Positions 7,212 to 15,014 of a stretch of DNA of 64,000 bases are shown piece by piece; the first letter of the stretch is position 1; each line of letters starts with the position of its first letter. This DNA comes from Merdimmobilis hominis (GTDB lineage Bacteria > Bacillota > Clostridia > Oscillospirales > Ruminococcaceae): NCBI RefSeq assembly GCF_021109255.1, contig NZ_JAJODG010000003.1; one strand, 5' to 3'. The position numbers and the translations under genes were made by a program. The notes beneath the pieces were generated by a model. It had not been told where the DNA came from. It saw only the letters and a program-made list of their open reading frames with translations, and searched no databases.

Positions 7212-8456
7212 ATGTACGAAAATGAGATAAAACCGCAAACTGCCGTCCTGGTGGCGGTGGACACTGGGGAATACGACATCGATGTCTCCCTGGATGAGCT
7301 GGAGGAGCTGGCGGCCACCGCCGGAGCCCAGGTCATCGGACGGATGGTGCAGAAGCGCACCGACATGGATGTCGCCACCTGCATCGGCTCCGGGCGGCTG
7401 GCGGAACTGGCCCTCTTCTGCGAGAACACCCAGGCGGACATGGTGATCTTTGACCACGAGCTGACCCCTGCCCAGCTGCGCAACATCGAGGACGCCTGTG
7501 ATACCTCGGTGCTGGACCGCACCATGCTGATCTTGGACATCTTCGCCCAGCGGGCCCGCTCCGGCGAGGGCAAGCTCCAGGTGGAACTGGCCCAGCAGCG
7601 GTACTTGTTGCCCCGGCTGGCCGGTCTTGGCAACATCCTCTCCCGGCAGGGGGGAGGCATCGGCACCCGGGGCCCTGGCGAAACCAAGCTGGAAACCGAC
7701 CGGCGGCACATCCGCGCCCGGATTCACGCCCTGGAGGAACGGTTGGAAAGCCTGACCCGCCACCGGGAAAACCTGCGGGCCCGCCGCAAAAAGGACGGTG
7801 TCACCACCGTGGCCATCGTGGGGTACACCAATGTGGGGAAATCCACCCTGCTCAACGCCCTGACTGACGCGGGGGTGCTGGCGGAGGACAAGCTGTTCGC
7901 CACCCTGGACCCCACTGCCCGGGCCTTGCTGCTGCCCGACGGCCGCAGCGTCATGCTCATCGACACTGTTGGGCTGGTGCGCCGCCTGCCCCACCATTTG
8001 GTGGAGGCGTTTAAATCCACCTTGGAGGAAGCAGCCCAAGCGGATCTGCTCCTCAACGTCTGCGATATCTCCAGCGAGGAGATGGCCGAGCAGGTGGAGG
8101 TGACCCAGCAGCTGCTGGGGGAATTGGGGGTGGCGGATACGCCGGTCCTCACCGTCCTCAACAAGTGTGATAAGGTGGCCCAGCTCCCCCTCACCTTGGG
8201 GGAGTCCACGGTGGCCATCAGCGCCCGCACCGGCTATGGGTTTGAAGAGCTATTGCAGAAGATCGCCCGGCTCCTGCCCCAAACCCAGCGCCGGATGAAG
8301 CTGCTGATCCCCTACGACAAGGGCAATCTCCTCAGTGAAATCCGGGAGGAGGGGAAAATCTTCTCGGAGGAATACACCCCCGAAGGCACCTTGGTGGACG
8401 CCTTGGTAGAGATGAAGCTCCTTCACAAGGTGGAGGGCATGGTAAAGCGGGATTAA
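7212..8456 (+). CDS. hflX: Ribosome-associated GTPase HflX
   Basis: The 414-residue protein is the HflX GTPase, which binds the 50S subunit and splits stalled or heat-damaged ribosomes. The N-terminal domain has the family signature QQRYLLPRLAGLG and GGGIGTRGPGETKLETDRR, then a coiled region. The G domain follows with G1 GYTNVGKST, G3 DTVGLVRRLP and G4 NKCD. The start at 7212 has AGGAGG seven bases upstream; the frame is open to 7155 but that stretch lies across the promoter. A strong terminator follows at once, so it is monocistronic. Confidence 0.96.
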   Translation: MYENEIKPQTAVLVAVDTGEYDIDVSLDELEELAATAGAQVIGRMVQKRTDMDVATCIGSGRLAELALFCENTQADMVIFDHELTPAQLRNIEDACDTSVLDRTMLILDIFAQRARSGEGKLQVELAQQRYLLPRLAGLGNILSRQGGGIGTRGPGETKLETDRRHIRARIHALEERLESLTRHRENLRARRKKDGVTTVAIVGYTNVGKSTLLNALTDAGVLAEDKLFATLDPTARALLLPDGRSVMLIDTVGLVRRLPHHLVEAFKSTLEEAAQADLLLNVCDISSEEMAEQVEVTQQLLGELGVADTPVLTVLNKCDKVAQLPLTLGESTVAISARTGYGFEELLQKIARLLPQTQRRMKLLIPYDKGNLLSEIREEGKIFSEEYTPEGTLVDALVEMKLLHKVEGMVKRD

Positions 8457-8463
8457 AACGATA

Positions 8464-8509
8464 ACCCCCTGCGAAAAGAGCAAATCTCTCTTTTCGCAGG
8501 GGGTTTTTT
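8464..8509 (+). terminator. Terminator after hflX
   Basis: CCCCCTGCGAAAAGAG pairs with CTCTTTTCGCAGGGGG over sixteen base pairs and is followed by TTTTTT. Confidence 0.92.
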
Positions 8510-8516
8510 CTTGGAA

Positions 8517-9227
8517 TCAACCCTGATGCAAAGGGTTAAACGGGCATTTCTTGCGCAGGCACTGCTGGTTTTCCGGGAAGAAGGCGCACTGGATCTTCTC
8601 CGGCAGCTCCATGGAAACACCCAGCTTTTCCCGGGCAAACTTCACCGCCTCGATGGTGGCGAGGAAGGAATTCCGCTTGCAGCAGCGGGGCCCGCCCACC
8701 GCGGCCAGGGAGGCGAGGGCCCGGGAGGTCATCTCGTTGCACAGGCCCCAGCTTTTGCCGGAAAGAGGGCTGGAACCGGTGACAATGCTGACAAAAATAC
8801 CGGTGCTCACCGCTGCGCCGCAGCAGCCCCAGAACCCGCAGGCCCCGCCGGGCACCTGTTGCCCCCGCTGGGCCATCTCGGCGAGGGCTTGCTCCAAATC
8901 CAATTCCCCGCCGGCATTGCGATAGGCGGCCAGCAGGGCGGCCCCCACCATCACATGGTGTTCCGGGCCGTGCATGTAGACAAAGGGGTCCTCCATCAGG
9001 GATTGGAGGATCGCGATGGGGTTTTTGGATGGGGTTTTCCGGCAGCCTTCCATCACCACCTCGATCCCCCGCTTGCTGTGGCATTCGTCACAGATAAAGT
9101 GGCCCTCCTCACACTGGGCGTTGGAGGGGAATTTCCGGTGGCAGAGGGAGCACTCCATCTCCCGGGCCTCCTGGAAATACACAAGGGGCGCCCCACAGAT
9201 GAGGCAGGCGCCTTCCGATCGTTTCAT
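8517..9227 (-). CDS. DUF5714 family cysteine-rich protein
   Basis: The 236-residue protein starts with paired cysteines of zinc-ribbon style (CLICGAP, then CSLCHRKFP, then CDECH). It continues into the DUF5714 core, with GPEHHVMVGAALLAAYRNAG and GFWGCCGAAVSTGIFVSIVT. The C-terminus holds CAFFPENQQCLRKKCPFNP. The many cysteines suggest metal or iron-sulfur binding, but the function of the family is not established. The start at 9227 has AGGAGG six bases upstream. It is the second gene of an operon, 39 bases after the flavoprotein at 9267-9773, which suggests a redox role (inference). Confidence 0.65.
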   Translation of the reverse strand: MKRSEGACLICGAPLVYFQEAREMECSLCHRKFPSNAQCEEGHFICDECHSKRGIEVVMEGCRKTPSKNPIAILQSLMEDPFVYMHGPEHHVMVGAALLAAYRNAGGELDLEQALAEMAQRGQQVPGGACGFWGCCGAAVSTGIFVSIVTGSSPLSGKSWGLCNEMTSRALASLAAVGGPRCCKRNSFLATIEAVKFAREKLGVSMELPEKIQCAFFPENQQCLRKKCPFNPLHQG

Positions 9228-9266
9228 AGACGTCCTCCTGACATGGGTTGGGGATGACAAGGGAAA

Positions 9267-9773
9267 TTACTCCCGCACCAGGACTTTGAGGATTTTGCCC
9301 ACATACATCTTGTGGAAATCCCGCTCCGGGTAGGATTTTTCCATCACTTCTTTGCAGAGGAACTCCTCTTCGGTGAGGGTGTGGGCATACAATTTCTGGC
9401 AGAGCAGCACCACCTTGGCCTCTTCCGGGTAGGGGACGCCGTCCTCATGGGCCAGGTGGAAGCCGGTCTTTTGGAATTTGTCCTCATCCCGGCCGGAGGC
9501 GGAGCCGAAATAACCCAGCTCTTTGCGGTACTTCTCCTCGTAGAAGGAGACCGAATAGACGTCAGAGGCTTCGGTCAGCCCATAGGTGTACCGCTGGGGG
9601 CGGACAAAGGTGAAGGCCACCAGCTCGTTCCACAGCTGGCCGAAACCGCCCCAGCTGATGGTCATGGCGTTGGCTTTGCCGTCCGCCTCGGCGGTGATGA
9701 GGGCCCAATCCTTGGCGATCATTTTAAAGAGGTTGCCTTCCAGCTCATAGGGGGTAATTTCACGAAATGCCAT
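9267..9773 (-). CDS. Flavin reductase-like FMN-binding protein
   Basis: The 168-residue protein has the split-barrel flavin reductase fold typical of FMN-binding oxidoreductases. ALITAEADGKANAMTISWGG is the usual opening, followed by FVRPQRYTYGLTEASDVYSV. The C-terminal YVGKILKVLVRE closes the barrel. The start ATG at 9773 has AAGGAG about eleven bases upstream, rather far. It is the first gene of a two-gene minus-strand operon with the DUF5714 gene. The physiological electron acceptor is unknown. Confidence 0.82.
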   Translation of the reverse strand: MAFREITPYELEGNLFKMIAKDWALITAEADGKANAMTISWGGFGQLWNELVAFTFVRPQRYTYGLTEASDVYSVSFYEEKYRKELGYFGSASGRDEDKFQKTGFHLAHEDGVPYPEEAKVVLLCQKLYAHTLTEEEFLCKEVMEKSYPERDFHKMYVGKILKVLVRE

Positions 9774-9864
9774 AGTAGGTTCCACTCCTTTTTCAGGTTT
9801 GTATGATATTGATATATTTCTATCATACCAGGTCTTGGGAAAAAAGCAAGAGGGAACCGGGGGG

Positions 9865-10122
9865 CTATTGCAAATCCTTCGGCAGGCCGTCGAGCATCCG
9901 CTTGAAGAGGGCCAGGGACAAGGGGGAATAATCCCCTTCCTCCACCGCCCGGCGGGCGAGGGCTTCGATGTCCCCATCGGTGACGGGCGGTTCGTCCCGC
10001 ACCATTTCCTCCGCAAGCTCCCAGTGGGTGATCACCCAGCAGAAGGCTTGGAAGGCCCCCGGGGAGAGGTCTTTCAGCTCTTGCAACGATTTTTCCATGT
10101 TTTTCCGCGTTTCTTCATCCAT
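9865..10122 (-). CDS. Small acidic protein of unknown function, paired with a divergent regulator
   Basis: The 85-residue product (MDEETRKNMEKSLQELKDLS) is acidic and helical, with no membrane segment and no family I recognise. The start at 10122 has GGAGG eight bases upstream; that site sits inside an earlier in-frame ATG at 10137, which is therefore less likely. It diverges from the helix-turn-helix gene at 10234. The 111-base space between them holds two nearly identical palindromes, so the regulator probably controls both genes. Toxin, antitoxin or co-regulator roles are possible but unsupported. Confidence 0.55.
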   Translation of the reverse strand: MDEETRKNMEKSLQELKDLSPGAFQAFCWVITHWELAEEMVRDEPPVTDGDIEALARRAVEEGDYSPLSLALFKRMLDGLPKDLQ

Positions 10123-10144
10123 AAAATTTTCCTCCATTTTGGTT

Positions 10145-10164
10145 TTGTAATGTATACATTACAA
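10145..10164. promoter_or_regulatory. Operator palindrome 1
   Basis: TTGTAATGTATACATTACAA is a perfect 20-base palindrome 22 bases upstream of the minus-strand gene at 9865-10122. A related copy lies 51 bases away, centre to centre. Confidence 0.65.
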
Positions 10165-10195
10165 TTTTACCACCGACAATTGGGTAAAATCAATA

Positions 10196-10215
10196 GTGTA
10201 ACGTATATATTACAA
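10196..10215. promoter_or_regulatory. Operator palindrome 2
   Basis: GTGTAACGTATATATTACAA matches operator 1 at 17 of 20 positions and lies 18 bases upstream of the regulator ATG. The 51-base centre spacing is about five helical turns, suitable for cooperative binding. Confidence 0.6.
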
Positions 10216-10233
10216 AAAATCGGAGGGGGCTCC

Positions 10234-10473
10234 ATGACAGACAAGATTAAACAGGATATTTCTATCGGGGCAAACTTGAAACGGCTCCGCAAAAACGCCA
10301 AATTATCGCAGGAACAGGTTTCCGCCAAATTGGATCTTATGGGGCTTTCCACCAGCCGGGAAATTATTTCGCTGATGGAATCAGGTAGTTACAGCATTCG
10401 AGTTAGCGTGCTGTTGGCGCTTAAAGAAATCTACCATGTGGACACCTTTGACGAGTTTTTTCGGGATTTATAG
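10234..10473 (+). CDS. XRE-family helix-turn-helix regulator
   Basis: The 79-residue protein is a single helix-turn-helix domain. GANLKRLRKNAKLSQEQVSA contains the first helices, and LSTSREIISLMESGSYSI the recognition and dimer-contact part. It is short even for the family, with no ligand domain. The start at 10234 follows GGAGGGGG by only four or five bases. It most likely binds the two palindromes in front of it and controls itself and the divergent 85-residue protein. Confidence 0.78.
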   Translation: MTDKIKQDISIGANLKRLRKNAKLSQEQVSAKLDLMGLSTSREIISLMESGSYSIRVSVLLALKEIYHVDTFDEFFRDL

Positions 10474-10530
10474 ATTTTATGGTATCATAAAAACAGCACT
10501 GAAATGCGACACGAATAGGAGGAAGCAACT

Positions 10531-11103
10531 ATGCTCAAAGACCTGGTCAAACAAAGCCGCAGCTACCGTAGCTTCGACCCTGCGGTGAAAATCACCCAAG
10601 AACAGCTGCTGGAATTTGCAGACGCCGCCCGCCTGACCCCTTCCACCACCAATTTGCAGGCCATCAAATTCAAGCTGGTCAGCGACCCCGCCCAGGTGGA
10701 ATCCCTGGTGGAGCGCACCACCTTGGCCGCCGCCCTGCGCCCTTTGGTGCTCCCGCCAAAGGGGCATCACCCCGCCGCGTTTATCGTGGTGTGCATCGAC
10801 ACCGCCATCGCCAAGAACCCCACCCCGTTTTTGAAAGATGTGGGCATCGCCGCCCAGACCATCCTTCTCTGCGCCGCGGAGCAGGGCCTGGGGGGCTGTA
10901 TGGTGGGCAACTTCCAGCCGGAGGCCATCCGGGAGGCGCTGGGCCTTGGGGAGGAAATCCTTCCCTCTTTGTGCATCTGCCTGGGCAAGCCGGATGAAAC
11001 GGTGGTACTGGAGGAGATGCAGGACGGCAAAACCGCCTATTACCGGGATGAAGCTGGGGTGCACCACGTGCCCAAGCGCAGCCTAAAAGAGATTTTGCTG
11101 TAA
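10531..11103 (+). CDS. Nitroreductase family protein
   Basis: The 190-residue protein belongs to the FMN-dependent nitroreductase superfamily. SRSYRSFDP is the FMN-binding arginine motif near residues 10-18. ARLTPSTTNLQAIKF, GIAAQTILLCAAEQGLGGCM and the C-terminal CLGKPDE follow in normal order. Length fits the small single-domain members. Its natural substrate is unknown; the family reduces nitro groups, quinones or flavins with NAD(P)H. AGGAGG is eight bases before the ATG, and an extended -10, TGGTATCAT (10480-10488), lies upstream. A terminator follows directly. Confidence 0.88.
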   Translation: MLKDLVKQSRSYRSFDPAVKITQEQLLEFADAARLTPSTTNLQAIKFKLVSDPAQVESLVERTTLAAALRPLVLPPKGHHPAAFIVVCIDTAIAKNPTPFLKDVGIAAQTILLCAAEQGLGGCMVGNFQPEAIREALGLGEEILPSLCICLGKPDETVVLEEMQDGKTAYYRDEAGVHHVPKRSLKEILL

Positions 11104-11109
11104 TCAAAA

Positions 11110-11139
11110 AAAGCCAGCCTAAAAGAGGCTGGTTTTTTT
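11110..11139 (+). terminator. Terminator after the nitroreductase gene
   Basis: CCAGCCT pairs with AGGCTGG (11115-11132), framed by AAAAAAG before and TTTTTTT after the stem. Confidence 0.85.
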
Positions 11140-11140
11140 A

Positions 11141-11676
11141 TGGATAGGGCTGCCGGCCCCCAACCCCTAGTTGTAAGGGGCCCTCGTGCCGGCCCCTTAA
11201 ACCCCCGGCCAGGAGGGCTTTATCAAGATTCTAACTTGAAACTGGTCTAGCAGGGCGTTGCGCACCCCTGCACCCCGCGCACCCTTTTTTATGTGAAAAA
11301 AGGGTGGCAAAAAGCACATTTAAGGGGGAATAGGCAAACTCGCGACACAGGAAAAGCCTATTCCCCCTTAAAAATCCCCCTCTGCCTAGGTGAGGTTGTT
11401 TTGAAAAGTGGGCTTCTTGCAGCCCCGCGAGGGCATCCGCGTCAGCGGAAAGATTTCCTGCTTGAGGCGTGGAGAGCCTCTAAGGGAAATCTTCCGAGCG
11501 TACCCATTGTGGCGAAGCAGGGGGACCGGGGTCTCCCCGGCGAGCTTTGGTTCCTTTCTCTCGTCAGAAAGGAACCACGGGGGTTTGGGGGCGTGCAGCG
11601 CCCCATAAAACCAATTCCAAGATGAAATCTTGCCTAGGCTTGGGGTGCGGGGGCTGGAAGCCCCAAGAGATTTGGA
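11141..11676. repeat. Non-coding, hairpin-dense repeat-like region
   Basis: The region holds a chain of inverted repeats and no convincing gene. ACCCTTTTTT pairs with AAAAAAGGGT near 11282-11307. TTTAAGGGGGAATAGGC pairs with GCCTATTCCCCCTTAAA near 11319-11372, a perfect 17-base match. GGAAAGATTTCC faces GGAAATCTTCC (11449-11496) around an inner GAGGC/GCCTC hairpin. GGTTCCTTTCT pairs with AGAAAGGAACC near 11549-11576. GGGGC/GCCCC-type hairpins follow. The 110-residue open frame at 11293-11625 reads only low-complexity residues from these repeats. A decayed or miniature mobile element, or an intergenic repeat family, is the best guess. Confidence 0.5.
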
Positions 11677-12876
11677 CTATAGGTCAAAATCCTTTTTTAG
11701 GTATTCGGCCACGCCGATGTCCATCCCGCCTTTGCGGTACACCCGGGGGACCCGTTTGCCCACCAGACAGATCTTTTCATAATTGACGGTATCGCTCAGG
11801 GCGGCGAAGTCGTCGAAGGAGATGGCATTCTCCCCGTCCTGGCCCACCACCGTGACCAAATCCAGCTCCTGGGCGTCGGGGATATCGGTCAGATCCACCA
11901 TCAGTTGGTCCATGCAGACCCGGCCGATCACCGGGGCAAATTTCCCCCGGATCAGCACTTTCGCCTTGCCGGAGAGGTTCCGCTCAAACCCATCGGCATA
12001 GCCGATGGAGACGGTGCCCACCCGCATCTTGTGGGGGGCGGTGAAGATCCGGCCATAGCTGAGGGTGGTGCCCGCCGCCACCGTTTTGACCAAAGTCAAG
12101 GTGGAGTAGAGGGACATGGCCGGGGAAAGGGGCATCCTGCCTTGGCAGTCGGCGCTGGGGGAAAGGCCGTAGAGAATCACCCCGGGCCGCACCATATCCA
12201 GGTGCATTTCCGGGTAATTGATCACTCCGGCGCTGTTGCAGCAGTGGCGGATGCCGGTGGGGATGCCCCGCTCCTCCAACTGGGAGAGGGCTTCCTGGAA
12301 CCGCTGGAATTGGAGCTTGGTAAAGGCAACCGATTCCGGGTCATCCTCATCGGCCACCGCAAAGTGGGTAAAGGTGCCAGTGATGGAGAGATTGGGCATT
12401 TTGGCGATCTCCCCAATTTCATCCAGCGAGCGGTTCAAATCCTCCCCGTAGGCGAGGAATCCCAGCCGGGACATGCCGGTGTCAAGTTTGATGTGGACTT
12501 CCAGCACGTCCTCACTGGCCTGGGCGATCTCCTGGAGGGAGCGGGCGTATTCCAGGGAGGGGATCATCTGGGTGATGTTGTAGCGGGAGAGAAGACCGGC
12601 CATCTGCACCGGGGTGGGCCCAAAGATCAAGGTGGGGTGGCAGATGCCGTGGCGGCGAAGGCTGACGGCCTCGTCGATGTTGGAGACGCCAAACCAATCC
12701 ACCCCTGCACGGGCCATGGCAGTGGCGACAAACCGGTCCCCGTGGCCGTAGGCATCGGCCTTGACCACCGCCATCAGGCGGCATCCAGGGGCCAGACGGG
12801 CGCGGACGGCGGCGATATTCCGGCCGATGGCGTCCAGGTCGATGGTGGCCCAGCTTCTCTTTAAAAACTCTCTCAC
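11677..12876 (-). CDS. alr: Alanine racemase
   Basis: The 399-residue PLP enzyme makes D-alanine for peptidoglycan. The PLP lysine is Lys39 in AVVKADAYGHG, the second catalytic base is the tyrosine in SIGYADGFERN, and RPGVILYG is also in place. Length is typical. Translation starts at GTG (12874-12876), with AAGGAG eight bases upstream. It is the last of three minus-strand genes but is separated from the GH13 gene by 194 bases with a weak terminator-like hairpin, so it may have its own promoter. Confidence 0.96.
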   Translation of the reverse strand: MREFLKRSWATIDLDAIGRNIAAVRARLAPGCRLMAVVKADAYGHGDRFVATAMARAGVDWFGVSNIDEAVSLRRHGICHPTLIFGPTPVQMAGLLSRYNITQMIPSLEYARSLQEIAQASEDVLEVHIKLDTGMSRLGFLAYGEDLNRSLDEIGEIAKMPNLSITGTFTHFAVADEDDPESVAFTKLQFQRFQEALSQLEERGIPTGIRHCCNSAGVINYPEMHLDMVRPGVILYGLSPSADCQGRMPLSPAMSLYSTLTLVKTVAAGTTLSYGRIFTAPHKMRVGTVSIGYADGFERNLSGKAKVLIRGKFAPVIGRVCMDQLMVDLTDIPDAQELDLVTVVGQDGENAISFDDFAALSDTVNYEKICLVGKRVPRVYRKGGMDIGVAEYLKKDFDL

Positions 12877-12902
12877 AAACAGGTCTCCTTCCCAAGATGT
12901 AT

Positions 12903-12926
12903 GGAAAAGCGCGGCAGGTGCCGCGC
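12903..12926 (-). terminator. Possible terminator between the GH13 gene and alr
   Basis: On the minus strand GCGCGGC-ACCT-GCCGCGC is followed by TTTTCC. The T run is short, so readthrough into alr is possible. Confidence 0.45.
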
Positions 12927-13070
12927 CGGCAATTGGATTTCATTTTTATGAGTATACCACCGAAGACGGTCAAAAACAACCAAAAATTCACAGCCTTTAA
13001 AGGGGGAGCCCCCCAGAAGGAAATGGGCCTAGGCCCAGCGGCGGTGCTGTTTCAGGGGATGGCGCCGGGA

Positions 13071-14918
13071 TCAGTGTTCTTCCGGTGTGGCAAGGATTTG
13101 GAAGGATTCCCCAGGGAGCTCCTTTCCCGCTGGGCCGGCAAACAGCTCGCATCCATCCCGCAACTGGGCGGGCAGGGGGATGGCCAAGGGGACGCTGCCC
13201 CGGTTGACCGAGAGGATCACCCGGTGTTCCCCAGCCTGGCGCAGATAGGCGCAGCCTTCCCGGGAGGCGAACAGGGGGACAAAGGAGCCATTTTCTGCCA
13301 GGGCAGGGTGGCGGCGCAGTTGCCCCAGCCGCCGGTAGTGGGCGAGTAGGCCGGTGTCCTCCAGCCCCCAGGGGTAGGTGGTGCGGTTAAAAGGGTCCTT
13401 CAGGCCGGAAAGTCCGGCTTCGTCCCCATAATAGAGGCAGGGGATTCCGGGCAGGGTGTATTGGATGGCGCTGGCCAAGCACAGTCGGCGCTTGCCCGCT
13501 GCGTACTCCTCCAGGGAGAGGAAGTGGTGGTTTGCCTGCCACACCCGGTCGTGCCCTTCTGGGTTCACCCCGGCCAACAGGGAGATGGCCCGAGGGGTGT
13601 CGTGGGTGGAGAGGGTGTTCATTAACCCTCGGATCACCGGGGCGGGATAGTGTTCCAGTACCGTCAAAATCCCCTGGAGGAGGCCTTCTCCGCCGCCGAA
13701 CCGGACAAAATTCAGAATGGCGCTTTGGAAAGGGTAGTTCATCACGCTGTCCAGCTGCCGCCCTAAGAGATACCGCCTGCGCTGGCCGTAGCTGACCTTG
13801 TTGGAAGCGTCTTCCCACACCTCCCCCAAAAGGGCGGCCTCTGGGGAGACGGCTTTGACCCGTTCCCGCAGCCGGTCCAGGAAGGAATCGGGCAGTTCGT
13901 CAGCTACATCCAGCCGGAAACCGGAGGCCCCCAGCCCCAGCCAGCGCTCCACCACATCTAGGATAAACGCCTGGTAGGAGGGGTTCTCCTCCTCCACTTC
14001 GGGTAGGGAATCGAAGTTCCACCAACTTTGGTAGCTGCCGTCCTGCCGGAAGCGGTACCATTCCCGGTAGGGGCTTTGGGGATCGCGGTAGGCGCCGCCC
14101 TCCCCATACCGGCCCTCCCGGTTGAAGTAGATGCTGTCGCTGCCGGTGTGGCTGAACACCCCGTCTAAGAACACGGCCATGCCCAGGGCCTTTGCCTCTT
14201 GGCACAGGAGGGAAAAGTCCTCTTGGGTGCCCAGCATGGGGTCGATTTTGGTGTAGTCGGCGGTGTTGTACCGGTGGTTGGAGTGGGCTTCAAACACCGG
14301 GTTGAGGTAGAGGGCAGTCACCCCCAAAGAGGAGAGGTAGGGCAGCTTTTCCCGGATGCCCTTTAAATCCCCGCCGTAGTAGTCGTTGTTGCGGTATTCC
14401 CCATCTGGGTCAGGCAGGTACTGGGGGAATTCCAGCCAGTCCCCATGGAATTTCCGGTCAGCGGGGACATTCTCCTTAGTCGACCCGCTGCTGCAAAAGC
14501 GGTCGGGGAAAATCTGGTACAGCACCCCTTTTTGGAGGGGGGCCGGGGTGGACATGGCCCCGTCGTAAACGGTCAGCTGCCAGAGGGCATCCCCCTCTTG
14601 GGCGAGAATCCCCTGGTTTTGCCCATCGGGCAGCAGGCGGAAGGAGCCGTCCTCGGTGGACAGCTCAAACCGGTAAAAGAGGAGGGCGGGCTCCTGGGGG
14701 ACAAAACTGCCCTGCCAGGCGGGGCGCCCCTCTGAAAGGGCCGGGCTGAAAGGGATGCGCCGGGGGGAATCCCACTGGTCGGCGGGGAATACCAGCAGCT
14801 CCGCCCCCAAGGTCCCCGGCGGAGGGAAGAGGGTGAACGACACCGTCTCCCCGGCCTTGACGGCGCCAAACGGGGATTTGCAGCGAAGGTCGCGGCTGTC
14901 AAAAATGGGAATCGGCAT
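13071..14918 (-). CDS. GH13 alpha-amylase family enzyme, neopullulanase-like
   Basis: The 615-residue enzyme has an N-terminal beta-sandwich domain, a TIM barrel and a C-terminal beta domain. GVLYQIFPDRFCSS begins the barrel. The catalytic aspartate lies in GFRLDVADELP, the acid glutamate in LLGEVWEDAS and the transition-state aspartate in STHDTPRA. FHGDWLEFPQYLPDPDGEYR and NNDYYGGDLKGI are typical of neopullulanase and cyclomaltodextrinase. No signal peptide is present, so it acts inside the cell, probably on maltodextrins with the adjacent glycogen phosphorylase. The start has AAGGAGG six bases upstream. The exact product range cannot be read from sequence. Confidence 0.9.
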   Translation of the reverse strand: MPIPIFDSRDLRCKSPFGAVKAGETVSFTLFPPPGTLGAELLVFPADQWDSPRRIPFSPALSEGRPAWQGSFVPQEPALLFYRFELSTEDGSFRLLPDGQNQGILAQEGDALWQLTVYDGAMSTPAPLQKGVLYQIFPDRFCSSGSTKENVPADRKFHGDWLEFPQYLPDPDGEYRNNDYYGGDLKGIREKLPYLSSLGVTALYLNPVFEAHSNHRYNTADYTKIDPMLGTQEDFSLLCQEAKALGMAVFLDGVFSHTGSDSIYFNREGRYGEGGAYRDPQSPYREWYRFRQDGSYQSWWNFDSLPEVEEENPSYQAFILDVVERWLGLGASGFRLDVADELPDSFLDRLRERVKAVSPEAALLGEVWEDASNKVSYGQRRRYLLGRQLDSVMNYPFQSAILNFVRFGGGEGLLQGILTVLEHYPAPVIRGLMNTLSTHDTPRAISLLAGVNPEGHDRVWQANHHFLSLEEYAAGKRRLCLASAIQYTLPGIPCLYYGDEAGLSGLKDPFNRTTYPWGLEDTGLLAHYRRLGQLRRHPALAENGSFVPLFASREGCAYLRQAGEHRVILSVNRGSVPLAIPLPAQLRDGCELFAGPAGKELPGESFQILATPEEH

Positions 14919-14947
14919 AGGCGCCCTCCTTTTTTGGCGAGAGATGG

Positions 14948-14980
14948 AAAGAAAGGGCCGCTGAACAGCGGTCAGCGGCC
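14948..14980 (-). terminator. Possible terminator between glgP and the GH13 gene
   Basis: On the minus strand GGCCGCTGA pairs with TCAGCGGCC and is followed by CTTTCTTTCC. The broken T run makes it a moderate candidate, perhaps giving partial readthrough. Confidence 0.5.
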
Positions 14981-15014
14981 ATAATAAGGCTTTGGCGAAT
15001 GGGGCTGTGAAAAA

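Noticed and set aside
6585..8039. Open frame of 484 codons opposite hflX
   Set aside because: Antisense shadow of hflX with low-complexity composition and no ribosome site.
11293..11625. Open frame of 110 codons in the hairpin-dense block
   Set aside because: No ribosome site, no family resemblance, and the frame simply reads through inverted repeats.
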